Notes under the pieces: generated by a model
Database searches by the model: none
The model's input: the letters and a program-made list of their open reading frames with translations, nothing else
Told to the model about the DNA's origin: nothing
In this document: piece after piece, positions 22,517 to 33,700 of the stretch
Position numbering within the stretch: the stretch's first letter is position 1
How the letters are laid out: each line of letters begins with the position of its first letter
Translations under genes and position numbers: made by a program
DNA from: Thozetella sp. PMI_491
Lineage: Eukaryota > Ascomycota > Sordariomycetes > Chaetosphaeriales > Chaetosphaeriaceae
Length of the DNA: 64,000 bases
Assembly: GCA_021432635.1 (NCBI GenBank)
Contig: MU270027.1
Location: 558,001-622,000 of the forward strand
Reading direction: 5' to 3'

Positions 22517-24042
22517 CTAGCTCTCGAGCAGCCGACCCTCTCCTTCGGTTCTGCGGATCTTCTCCGCCTCGAGCTTCTTGTAAAGCCACCAGTCGTCCAG
22601 CTGCGATGGCTGTGGTATTCTGGTGACAGCTTCCATCGAGACCTGGCCGTCGACTCGCTCGATTGTCAGCTCGAGCCTGTAGGCGCCTACCTCCTCGTCA
22701 AGTTTCTGGCGGTAACTGGCCAGTCTCCACCTACATTGCAGGACCAATGTCAGCCAGAAAATAGAAATGCCCATGTTTGGCCCGGAAACTGACAGCCCGT
22801 CATATCGCACTCCGGCGGATGGAGCGTAGATGCTCTTGAGGCGGTATCCTCTCAGAATCCGGATCTGCTTCCCGGTTTGGGTAACCAGGGAGTTGTGCAT
22901 GTCTGAGAGCTTTCCTTCGCGTATGTACTTGACTCGGTTCGGTTCCAGCAATGCCTCTCTCCCAGTCAAAAGAGGAAGAGCGGTAATCCCATACTGCCCT
23001 TCTGTTGGCTTCTCGTACTCGTTTCCGACTATGCCATCGCGGTAGGCACACGCAATGTTCAGCCACCACCTGTTGCTAGAGGTCAGCACCCCGTAGGTTA
23101 TGCACCGCCGTCTATCGGCAGCTCACTTCCCAGCATCAAACTGTAGATTTGTCTCAAAATCGGACATGGCATCGACTTGGCTCGGTCTCCAAACATAGAG
23201 AGCCGGCACGTCTCGGGATTCAGGCAGTGAGAGCGTCACGCCCTTGAGCCTCCCGGAAGTGACCATCTCATGTGCCCTTATCTCGTCGATGGTGAAGTAC
23301 CGCGCCCTGAGCCTCGATCTCCACAGCCTCTGAAGACTTGTAGCGTTGGCAATGGCGCTTAAGTCCTTCGTCGACAGTGCCGATGGTCGCTTTGCAAATT
23401 CAATGATGTCGTGTAGCAGCTTGTCGAGGTGGGTTTGTTTAATTGTCTCGAACCCTAGTGTCGAGATGTCTCTGATCTCATCTGAGTAGGCTGCTTCTAG
23501 AAATGGCGCAAGCTTGTTGGCATCGGGACCGAAGTGCTTCTCCTGGGCCAGAGACAGACGAACTGAATTGGTTAGGTCCAGGAGGGAGCTAGGAGTCCAG
23601 GTGGTCTCCAAGACGGGACTACTGCCTAGTGAAAGAGCCGCCTGGGACGAGAAGAAGGCGCCTACGAGGTCAGTTGTCAAGTAGAATACTGTACCCTCTA
23701 GGAGCTCTGGGAGAGGAGGGAACAGAACGATACCTTGGTCGTATTCATTGCCTTCAGACTTGGACCCCCGACGGGAAATGTAGTTTGAGCAGGCCCCATC
23801 GCACCTAACTGGATATGGTAGCTTCAAGTCCGAAGATGCCGTTAGCACCGCACTCCTGGGTGGTAAGTATGATCTAGGTAAAAGGACCTTACCTGGTTCT
23901 CCGTCCCATTGTCTATGCTTGGTCTGTGAAGGCCATCCAGATGTTCCTGTCCTCCAGGCAGCGGGCGTCGGAGACCTCGCGGGCCCGGGGGGTCTTCGGC
24001 ATCCAGCTTTGAACCGTCAGTGCCCATACCGCAACAGAACAT
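22517..24042 (-). CDS. SRA-YDG domain protein
   Basis: Predicted protein with a C-terminal SRA-YDG-type domain, the fold used by UHRF1 and relatives to read modified cytosine in DNA. Exons 24030-24042, 23127-23946, 22794-23069 and 22517-22730; 440 residues. The last three exons are well supported: splicing gives DAGKWWLNIACAYRDGIVG and then SIYAPSAGVRYDGLWRLASY, with the YDG motif around residue 369. The N-terminal 270 residues (KVLLPRSYLPPRSAVLTAS onwards) match nothing I recognise. The first exon is weaker: ATG plus 10 nt, then an 83-nt intron (GTATGG to ACAG). It is inferred because the long second exon has no in-frame ATG near its start. The gene borders a divergent GST gene. Confidence 0.7.
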
Positions 24043-25146
24043 GTCCGGGGTTAGACAAGCGTTAGGGCGTCGGCAATATGAAAGCGATTTTGTCTCGATG
24101 TTAGAGAGAATAGTAGATGTTGAGTGCCGTCGATGTAGTCAGATGGAAGTGACCTGCCGGCAACTTTGAGGGAATGTAGTAAATTTGGAAACCCGGCAAT
24201 CTGTAGTCAATACGTGTAATATCCTTGGGGGTGGCTTATTTATGGTGCTGATCAAGGTTGCAGGGCGGTGGCACCTTTCTGCTGCCTGAGACACAGTTAT
24301 GCCGGCCTTGCCATGTGCCTTCCGTGCGAGCAAGGGCGACCTCCATCGGTTATGTGCCTCCACGATGGCCGCACTTTCCCTTATCCTGTGAGCAGCGTAG
24401 TTGCATCCTACCAGAATAAAGCCTTCACGGTACAGCCAAGTCGGTATGACTGGTCAGATCAGAGCCAACGAGCCAACTGTCTCGGCCCTGCTCGTAGATT
24501 CTTGGCTGAATACGGCCTCTATACTTGGTCACTAGCTACCCGAAATATCTAGCAGGAGCTACCTTGCTACTAGGAAACATTCGTGTGCTTCCATGGCCAT
24601 GGATGAAGTATTGGCATCTCGTTTGGCCATCCGTTAGGAATACATTATCATCTCATTCTAGAAAGCCAGCCAGCTACAGAACGCCAACTGGGTCTATACT
24701 GACCCAGTGTGTAATTGATTGCTCTGGCTACAGCTCTCTGCCCGAGCTACATTTGATTTGTGCAGACATCCAGTACAAAATCCTATGTACTAGGAGTTTC
24801 TAGGGAATGGTGGCGCACTCGGCCCCCAATCGAGGCGGATCCTTCCCAAGGCAATAATGGCCGATAATGAGCTGGGCTTGGGGTCTTGAAGATTGGATAC
24901 TAACTGCCTTGAAAGTAAGGAGCTTTGAATAATGTTAGTGTGGTATCTAAGCCGCCGTGGCTTGCCTTTCGACCAATCGGCGTGATGCTGTCGGACTCGA
25001 CGAGTCGCGCCGACACGGCATCCAACCTCTTGTTCTATAAAGTCAACAAATTGTCGCCGGACAAACTGCATTAGTCTTCTTGCTGGACCTAATCAAACAT
25101 ATTTTATTCACCATTCCGAATCCACGTTATAGGTCCGATCCCCGCA
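24043..25146. promoter_or_regulatory. divergent intergenic region, SRA-YDG gene / GST
   Basis: About 1.1 kb, visibly AT-richer than flanking genes, between divergent starts. No gene, tRNA or transposon could be recognised. Confidence 0.5.
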
Positions 25147-26029
25147 ATGAATTCGACCATGCAGCCGGGTATCACCGTCTACAGAGGCTGGCTGGACCGA
25201 GGATGCTACGTCTGGTCACCTTTCGTGACCAAGCTCGAGGCTCGCCTTCGCTTCAATGGCGTGAAATACTCAACAGATGCCGGATCACCCTTGTCGGCAC
25301 CCAAGGGGAAGATTCCGTATCTAGAATACCGCGAGCCTCTTGAAACCACCACCTTGTCTGACTCCAGCCTAATTCCCCAGGCCCTGGTCCAGAAAGGCGT
25401 GCTCTCAGATTGGAATGAGAGCCTCAGCACGGAAAAATCGGCGCTAGATTTGTCGCTGCGAGCGCTGCTGGAGGACAAGCTGTATTTCTACCACGTTAGC
25501 TTTAGGCCCTTCAACCCTTTGCCGCCGTGAGACGCTGACCGCGATCGCTAGACAAGGGAGAGATGGAGCGAAAACTACTATACCATGAGAGACCACGCTT
25601 TATGGTCTATATTTTATCCCATGCGCGTTATAATCGGCTACTTTGTCTACCGCAGCCATGTCTCGATGCTGCATGGCCAAGGCACCGGCCGCTTTACTGC
25701 CCAAGAAGTGGATAAGTTTAAGCGTGAGATCTGGGCTGCGCTTGACCGGCTACTGGCAGACTCGAGAGTCAATGCCGGAATGGAGCCTTTTTGGATTCTT
25801 GGTGGGGATTCTCCTACCGAGGCAGATACTACAATCTTCGGCTTCATCGTCTCCGTCTTGATCTGCACAGCGTATGTGCGAACTCCACTTTCGGCAAAGC
25901 AAAGCACTGACTTTGAACAGAGGACCTAACTCCCAAACCATTGTGCGGCAGTCTCCCAATGTCATGGAATACGCAGACAGGATCCACCGCAAGTACTTCC
26001 CGGATTATGAACAGTGGAAGAAGGACTGA
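25147..26029 (+). CDS. FAXC-like glutathione S-transferase family protein
   Basis: Thioredoxin-fold/GST family protein of the metaxin/FAXC (failed axon connections) type, common in filamentous fungi and of unknown substrate. Exons 25147-25494, 25552-25871 and 25921-26029; 258 residues. Introns are 57 nt (phase 0, GTTAGC to CTAG) and 49 nt (phase 2, GTATGT to ACAG). The N-terminal domain reads TVYRGWLDRGCYVWSPFVTK then APKGKIPYLEY. The C-terminal domain has RWSENYYTMRDHALW, GTGRFTAQEVDKFKREIW and GGDSPTEADTTIFGFI. An alternative start four codons downstream (MQPG) would not change the domains. Confidence 0.88.
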
Positions 26030-26334
26030 GTGAAGAAAGAAAAGGAGAGTCAGGCCTACTTGCGCAGCCTCTTCGGACCTTGGAGATTACTATCAATAGT
26101 GGTATGGCGAATATGCATGGCATGCTTATATAACAATTCCCAAGAAAGATCAGAACCAGTTGCGGTTCAAAGAAGCCGCTTCAAGCACGCACAAAGCCGC
26201 TGAGCACTCCGCGATATCCCATCTAGCGTTTATCTCGCCCGGTCTAATAAGTTGCCTTCACTGAAACCACGTATTTCCTTCCACATCCCTTGCATCGCAC
26301 CTCGTGCCAGTTCAACCGGCAGAGGCAGCTGGTT
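26030..26334. other. short intergenic between convergent genes
   Basis: About 0.3 kb between the 3' ends of the GST and the sugar transporter. Nothing recognised. Confidence 0.5.
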
Positions 26335-28731
26335 TCATACTTTCTCAAGATGGCTGCCAGTTTCACCGAACATGCCCTCTTTAGCGGCCACATCGATGGC
26401 ATGCTCCTGGTTCTCTCGAGTAAGACCAACGTCACGGCGAGCCTCGGCTAGCAACTTGGCATCTTCCTCGCCTGTGCGGCTCTTGAACACGCGGTCCATC
26501 TCTTCGAGAGTTGCGCCTTTGGTTTCGGGAAGTGCGAACCAGACCCATACAATGCCACCGGCGAGAAAGACGGCGAAGAAGATGTAGGTGCCCCAGCCCC
26601 AAGCGGTGAACATTGGGGGAACGAAAAATGCCACGGCGAAGTTGTTGAGCTGTGGCCCATATGTTAGATTTGGGGATATGTTGGGGTCCAGTAGGTTCGT
26701 ACCCAATTGCTTGAGGCCCCGAAAGAGGCACCCTTTGCTCTGATAGATAGCGGAAAGATCTCAGCTACTAGAGTCCAAGAGGCAGGGCCCCATGTAGCCC
26801 CACTGAACATATCCAGGTCAGTAGTTGTTTGAAGCTGAAGGGGGAAGTTTTGACTCTGAAATACGTACAACGCGCCGACATATACCCATAGCAAGGCCAC
26901 ACAGACCCATCCCGCTGCCGAGTGCGAGCCCCAGTTGCCGCTGTACTGGGAGACCAAAACCCCAACAATAACCATAGAGACCAGCATCACAACGGACCCC
27001 ACAAGTAGCATGGGTTTTCGGCCGACCCTGTCGATGATTGCCATGGCCGGGAGAGTGCATACGAAGAACACAACTCCGGTGACACCAGTAGCGAGGAGGG
27101 CCGTGGTTCCTTCTGTGAGGCCGAGACTTGTAAATACTGAGGGAGCATAATAAATAATAGCATCAATTCCACTCTGCCCCAGTTGTTAGTTATTTTTCGG
27201 GATTTTTGCCTAGGTCTGGGTATTTTGTAGTTATGACATGCGAGTAGAACTTCTGCCAGGAGCTCATTCAGACATGTACCCGCTCCCAAGAGCCTGCAGA
27301 AGGGGGCAAAGTGCACGGGGAATTCTTACCCATTGCTAGTGAGAGAGTGTTAGAGTCTGGCTTCCAAATATTCGTAGCATGTTAGAGCGAGAATCAGGGT
27401 CTTACCTGGAAGAACATGACCAACCAAGCCGTCGCCACGCGCTTGAAATTGTCTAGCCATACCTAAGTGTCAGTAATTTCCTGGAATAGATGTTTATGTA
27501 ACTACCCGGAGCATGTCTCAAGAGTAGGGGCGCAAATACTCCCGATATTCGACGAAAATGGCAATAAAGAACACGGGAATACGGACCCCAAGTGCGCACG
27601 ATGTTGTAATACTGGGCACCCTCGCGGATCCACACGCTCCCCTGTTCTTTGACCGCGAGCTTGGGGAAGGCCTTGGCAAAGGCACGCTGCTCGAACAGGC
27701 ACTCGGCCTTGATCTCGAGGTACTCGACCTGGACTAGATCGTGCTCCTTGGGCAGCTTGCGTAGGTACGAGAGCGTCTTGAGAGCTTCCTCATCACGGCC
27801 CTGCTTGATCAGCCATCGGGGAGAGAATGGCAGCCACCAGATGCCGAGGGCCAGGAGCACAGCCGGAATCCCCTGAATTATCGACGGTATCTGCCATGCG
27901 AGGTTGGACTGATCTTCGCCGCTACCACCGATGTTGTTGCTCGCGTAACCAAACCAGAACGAGAGCATGATTCCTAAGATGGTGGCAAACTGGTAAAATG
28001 AGACGAGCAACCCGCGCAGCTCAGGTGCAGAGAGCTCAGCGTCTAGGCGTATCCAAGTGTTAGTAATGTCCTGGAATAGATGTTTATGTAGCTACCCGGA
28101 GCATGTCTCAAGACTAGGAGCGCAAATGCTCCCGATATTCGACGAAAATGGCAATAAAGAACACGGGAATACGGACTGTACAGCGGCCCAACACCAGAGA
28201 ACGTTCCCACCCCCAACCCGGTAAAGAACCTCCCAGCGTATAGCAAGCCCGGGTTGTGGTAGGTGGCACCGCAATATAGATAGCTACCCAGGATAACCCA
28301 ACAGCAGGCCGAAAACATGGTGTACTTCCTAGAGAATACCTCGCCGAATACACCGGCCGACACTGAGCCGAGGATGCCGCCGAGCTGGAGCACCGAGGTC
28401 AGCCAGCCGGTGGCGCTAGAAGACTCAACGACGGAGGGGAAGTTGTCTTTGAAGCGAGTCATGACCAGCGACTGGCCCAGGACGCCTTGCTGGTAGCCAT
28501 ATTCGAAGCCGCCGAAACTAAGGCATTGGTGTTAGCGACAGACGGCAGACAATAACGACCAGGACGAGACTGAAACAAGACGCAGTCCAGCGGGCAGAAA
28601 GAGCCGACTCACGATGCGAAGAGGGCGATAACAAGTAGCTTGGGGTTGTGCCACAGACTGTGCCAACGATTCTTGAAGGCAACCTTTGTGCGCTCGTCGG
28701 CGGCCGAGTAACCAACATCGTCAGAACTCAT
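26335..28731 (-). CDS. MFS sugar transporter
   Basis: Plasma-membrane sugar/H+ symporter-type transporter of the major facilitator superfamily. Eight exons: 28613-28731, 28177-28517, 27587-28042, 27406-27452, 27330-27335, 26869-27173, 26703-26802, 26335-26649; 562 residues, normal for the family. Motifs: FGGFEYGYQQGVLGQ, GRFFTGLGVGTFSGVGPLY joined to NAELSAPELRG, FSPRWL, FFQ-QW-SGIDAIIYY, DRVGRKP, the joined stretch GATWGPASW, and LPETKGATLEEMDRVF. Exon 5 is only 6 nt (CAATGG, Gln-Trp). Introns 2 (28043-28176) and 3 (27453-27586) are near-identical 134-nt copies of one repeat. The donor of the 66-nt intron after exon 6 was set at GTACGT because it restores YVGAFGATWGP. Substrate cannot be told from sequence. 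Confidence 0.9.
27330..27335 (-). other. 6-nt microexon of the sugar transporter
   Basis: The bases CAATGG on the minus strand are flanked by an acceptor (CACTAG) and a donor (GTAAGA). Their inclusion supplies Gln-Trp of the highly conserved FFQQWSGID motif; skipping would leave FFQSGID in frame. Flanking introns are 70 nt (27336-27405) and 156 nt (27174-27329). Confidence 0.85.
27453..27586 (-). mobile_element. introner-like element copy B (intron 3 of the sugar transporter)
   Basis: A 134-nt phase-1 intron from GTCCGT to GGCTAG, with a CTGAC branch-like site 13 nt before the acceptor. By hand alignment it differs from the copy at 28043-28176 at about 10 positions. Its removal joins IVRTW to DNFKRVATAWLVMFF, the expected transporter sequence. 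Inside are the hairpin arms GGAGTAT and ATGCTCC (one G-U pair). Confidence 0.8.
28043..28176 (-). mobile_element. introner-like element copy A (intron 2 of the sugar transporter)
   Basis: A 134-nt phase-1 intron from GTCCGT to GCCTAG with a perfect ACTAAC branch site. Removing it joins VGPLY to NAELSAPELRG. Internal arms GGAGCAT (28126-28132 as transcribed) and ATGCTCC (28098-28104) can pair over 7 bp. The exon sequences flanking copies A and B are unrelated, so the similarity is confined to the introns. Confidence 0.8.
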
Positions 28732-30784
28732 TGTGGACGTATCTCAGGGGCCAGACCGACTAGATGCAGTATCACGAAACACCAGGACAATGGAGGCTCG
28801 CGGATCTACGCTGGAGAGTGATGCTTCACAAGAAGAGAAAAAAAAGGCCAAACACACCCTATGAGCGGCGCAGGCCATCTTATAAAAAACCGGTTCGCGA
28901 ATGATGATCATGGCCCAGCATGGGGCACGCTTAGCAACCCCTCATGCGAGTCTCGTACATCACAGATGAGAAAGCGGGCACGGCGCGTATGTACAGGTGG
29001 GGTGGTCATCCAACATGAGGTCGGTGCAGCATGCCGATGTCACCAGAAGAGAGCCCAGCGGGCGAGACAGTATGCAGAACTACTTCCCCATCCCTCCCAG
29101 GCAAGGGTAGGCGACCAAGCGGGCAAGATCCCCCTCTCCTCTGCTCTCGCGTCGCTCGCCACCTAGGCACACTACCGAAGCGGGCTCAGGTGCCATAGGA
29201 AACCAAGGAATTGAGTTGGTGCAGGAGTCGTTGGACGGCATCCAGCCGGTTGACGCATGCGAACCGGCAGACCGATGAGCCGCTCGACCTTTGAGCGGGC
29301 TCGACCTCGACTCGCGTTGGCGTAACGGGAGCAGGGGGATCTGACAAAGGATGGCACGAGATCTAGACAAGGGCGGTCTAGCTTGCCAATTTGGGCCCCC
29401 TCGACAAGGCGGCTGCTCCTACCCGGTACCCCGCTCATGATCGTCCAGTAACGCCTTCCCCACGGGGCACCAAGCCGGAAAAGGCATCTTGAACCACGCT
29501 TACCACTACCCTAGCATTGAATACCGAAGCAGATGCCGTAGCCTTAAAGTGTGGCACTCCTCGCGTGTCCCCGGTGCATTCCCTACTAGCGCATGTCTTC
29601 GCTCGCCGTTACCACGCTGGTGCTAGAATGTGGGAGGGGGCCCGAGAACAGAACCCAGCCTTTGACCATACTAATGTGGCCCGAACATGTCGTATGCCGG
29701 AGCCCACCTCATCCCCGTGTATTGCGCAAAATCTTGAGTTAGGAATCGGCCCGAGCACCTCTCACTGCAGAAGCTAGCAAGGGGCTACTGTCTCCCGACA
29801 ACGGACCAACGTGAGAAAGCGGAGTAGGCTCTGACCACTTTGTCGGTGTTTGGGAAGTTTTGATCTCGTTATATACAAGACGGGTGGCATTATGCCCAGT
29901 TCCACCTCCACCATTAGGGTATCGATAACACATGACTCACCTACAGGTACTTGCACATCTTACTCGGGTCATATATCGCCGGCTTTTTTCCCTCTCGCAA
30001 CTTCTTCTGCACTCGAGGTGAGAGTACAAACGACTAGGAACAAGAAAAAGGGTGGGATCCCTCGCTAAAGGTAGTAGGAGTCGTGTTCTGGAAGTCCTGC
30101 GCCAAGAAGAAATTGACGCTGATTTGCGTATCAATCTCCAACTTCGGATAAGACAGTTACCCAGCAGGGTTTAAGCCATTGACAAAATGCTGTAGGCAGG
30201 CTGGTCGGCACTGTAACTTAGTTTAGAATGGTATTGAGCCTAGGCAAGGGAGACTATCGCAGAAGGTAACCATGGCTCTCGTATGCCACAGGAAGCCGTC
30301 ATAGAAGCGAAGCCCCGCTATCGATAAACAAAAAACCAGTGGTCAATTGTGAGCAAGCACCCAGGGCGGTGAAGGAGCCCCGCCATTCTGCCCAAAGCTC
30401 CCTCAATATTTTTTTCCATCAAACCAGCGAAGCTCTTTCTCCCCTCGAGTTAAACAACAGCACTCCATCGTACGCGACCGGATGGCTTGCGGCTTCGTAC
30501 GCGCCCCCCCCAAACCTACAGTCGACTCACCACATATGACCCGATTGTAGTTTCGTCATTTCTCGGATCTCTTTAGCCGCTGAGCACCTTCCCTCATCAC
30601 TACCTCAAGCTCGTTGGTCCCAAAGCGGACCCACCTCGTGAAACTCAGTCAGATACCAACAGCAACAACCAGTGCCGTAGAGACTTGAGTTTCTCGCGCT
30701 GCTGACACGCATCACATCTCGGCAAATCCTGTGGTTGTATCGATTTCATCCTAAGCTCTGAGAAATTTGTCGAGTCACTTAAAC
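28732..30784. promoter_or_regulatory. divergent intergenic region, sugar transporter / PUS7
   Basis: About 2 kb between divergent starts. No gene, RNA or transposon recognised; open frames are short and conflict between strands. It is large enough for a regulated transporter promoter. Confidence 0.5.
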
Positions 30785-33700
30785 ATGACATCGCATCCGC
30801 GTCACCAGACGCATGTGCCTGCCGTGCGGGTGGAGGTCGAGAAGACTCTCGGCATCACTCAACGCGCAGCCCCCGTCAACTTTGCTTGGACGGGTGACAT
30901 CCGCAAGCGGTACTGCCCGAACCCAGCCACATGGCTGTAACTCCCTCCTCGCTTGGGAACTGGTATCTAACAGGCACTAGCTACACCGACTTCCTCGTCT
31001 ACGAGATCGCAAAGGACGGGACTGTCATCCACCTCTACGACTATCCTGAGGAGACCCCCGCCTCGGCAAATTTAACTGCCACATCGCGCCAGGTATCGCA
31101 GGTATGTTCTAGCGGCTACGCCACTGTCCCTCTTCCCTTTGAACTCTTTTGGGCTTGATTCGATACTCATCCTGCGGGCCGGCAGAACTCGACCACAGCG
31201 AGCTCGCGATCGGTTTCAGGCACCTCGACCCAACCCACACAGACTACGCAACCGACGCAACCTGCGCCTGTTCCGGAGGTTAAGCCAATCTCTGATGATG
31301 ACCGCGGGACTCTCGCAAAACTGATTGACGAAAACACTACAAAGGAGCTCATCGAACTGGACGAGGACATCCAGGCTCAGAAGTGGTCTCTCGTCAAAGG
31401 GAAGTCGATCAAACTTCCCGTCATTGAAGACAGGGATGCTCGCCGCATGATTCACCAGGTGCGGCCAACCTATTCATGGACTACCTAGGTTACTGGACTG
31501 ACGTTAGCGCAGGAGATCCGTCGCATTTTCTCTTCTCGGCTGGACACAGCTGCCGACGCGAACGGCACCATCACTGCAACCCAGAATAAGCAGCGCAATA
31601 GGCGCCGCGATGGCCGCCGAATGGGCCCGCGAAACCAGAGCTTTGAAGACCTAGGTGGTGACTATCTTCATCTTACCCTCTATAAAGAGAACAAGGACAC
31701 CATGGATGCGGTCAACACCATGGCACGGCTCCTGAAGGTGAAAGCTTCCAACTTTGCCTTTGCTGGTACCAAGGACCGTCGCGCCGCTACTGTTCAGCGC
31801 ATAAGCATTGCCAAGCAGCGTTCCCACAACGTCATCTGGCTCAACTCTCGCCTAGCAGGGATGAAGGCGGGAGACTTCACACACTCCACAGAGCCTCTCT
31901 GTCTGGGCCAGCACAGCGGTAACGAGTTTATCATTGTTCTCAAGAACTGCCAACCCCTGTCAACTCCATCCTGTTCCTTCGAACAACGCCTCGTCAAGAT
32001 CCGGGACGCAGTCGATATGGGCCTTGCCTTCCTCAAGGCGCGTGGATACATCAACTACTATGGTCTCCAGCGATTTGGTACCCACACGATTAGCACACAC
32101 CTTCTCGGCATGAAGATCCTGAGCGGAGACTTCGAGGGTGTGATAGACGATATTCTGCATGTGGACGATCACCTTGTCGAGCAAGTTCTGGACCAGGCTG
32201 TCAGTGCTCAGACGAACGCCACCGATGAGATGCTGCGTGCTCGCGCCCTCACGACCTGGAAAATGACCAAGAACGCTCAGTCATCCTTGTCAGTGTTGCC
32301 CAAGCGCTTTAGCGCAGAGACAGCAATCATCCGCCATCTCTCGCTACCGACTCACCATCGGGACTTCATGGGCTCTATCCTCAACATCACGCGCGGCATG
32401 CGCATGATGTATATCCATGCCTACCAGTCCTACGTCTGGAATCATGTAGCCAGCCTGCGCTGGTCCAAGTACGGCACCACTGTCATTGTTGGTGACCTAG
32501 TGCTTGCCGATACTGGCCCGCGTCCTGACGGCGCGGCCGAGGAGGACTTGCGTGACAGCTACGAGGAGGAGGAGTTCTATGCCCGCGCCCGTCATCTGAC
32601 TATTCAGGATATCGCTAGCAGCAAGTATCACATCTCTGATGTTATCCTCCCCACTCCCGGCTTCGATGTTATCTATCCCAACAACGACATCGGCGAATTC
32701 TACAAGGAATTCATGGGCCGGCCGGAAAATGGCAAGCTGAACCCATTCGATATGCGTAGGAAGCAGCGCGAGTTCAGCCTGAGCGGGAACTACCGCCCCC
32801 TTTTGGGTCGTTTACTCGGCACCCCTATGTACGGTATCCGCACCTACTCTGATGACTCAGAGCAGATGTACCCCACAGATCTCGATATCTGCACCCAGAA
32901 CAAGGCGAACCAGAAGGCTGCTTCCGAGAGCAAGCAACGTCAAGAACGTATGGGCAAGGACAAAGACATGAGCGCTTGGAATCACTTCGCCAGCAACCCG
33001 GCCCAATGGGACAAGGCTATGGCCTCGGAAAATCGTCGCAAGGCGGAGAATGAGCCACTGTCGGAAGGCGTTACCCGCGTTCAGGAGACGTGGGTCCAGA
33101 CGGGCCTCGACGATCGTGCTAACAAGCGTGTTAAGCTCACGCGCGAGACCCACGAACGCTTGGAGACTACGGTTCCCGATAAGAAGGAGACTCTGGATAT
33201 TTCGATTACACTTACCGATGATAACGGCTCCAACGCCAGCGCTGGGGGAAACCCTCCTTCCGACAAGACCAACTATCCCTCTCTTGCAGAAGCAGTCTAC
33301 GGCTCCAAATCTAACGAGCCTCCTGCATCCAGCGAGTCCAATAGTGCGCAGAGGCTCGCCGATATCCTCCGCACGAGCGAGAGACAGAGCGAAAATACCC
33401 AGTCTATTGTAGGCACCGAGGGAGTTTCCTCCTCGACTGAGATTATTCCAGACATCGTCGTCGAGCCAATAGAAGTCAAGGCCGAAACGCCAAAAAACGA
33501 CGAAGACCCACTTGGATGGTTTGGAAAAGACATGCCTGATGTGAAAGCTCCTATATTGGCTGCTTCGGCGAACGACGACGTGAAACCTCCAGTGTCGGAC
33601 GGGGCTCATATCCACGGCGTGCCCATCCCCGTCTTGCGTCCTGTTTCGGAGAACCCAATCCTGGCCTTCACCGAGAGCAATCTTTCGAGCGAGGGAATCG

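Noticed and set aside
23842-24042. Reading MFCCGMGTDGSK onward as an unspliced first exon of the SRA-YDG gene
   Set aside because: It joins the next exon in the wrong frame and reaches a stop; the spliced alternative with a 13-nt exon keeps a long continuous frame.
27453-28176. The two similar transporter introns as a tandem duplication of a gene segment
   Set aside because: The exon sequence next to each copy is unrelated, and a third copy exists in another gene, so similarity confined to introns is better explained by intron multiplication or conversion.
32857-33615. 252-codon minus-strand open frame opposite PUS7
   Set aside because: Antisense shadow of the low-conservation PUS7 insert. 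The sense frame continues to a conserved C-terminal segment, which supports the plus strand.
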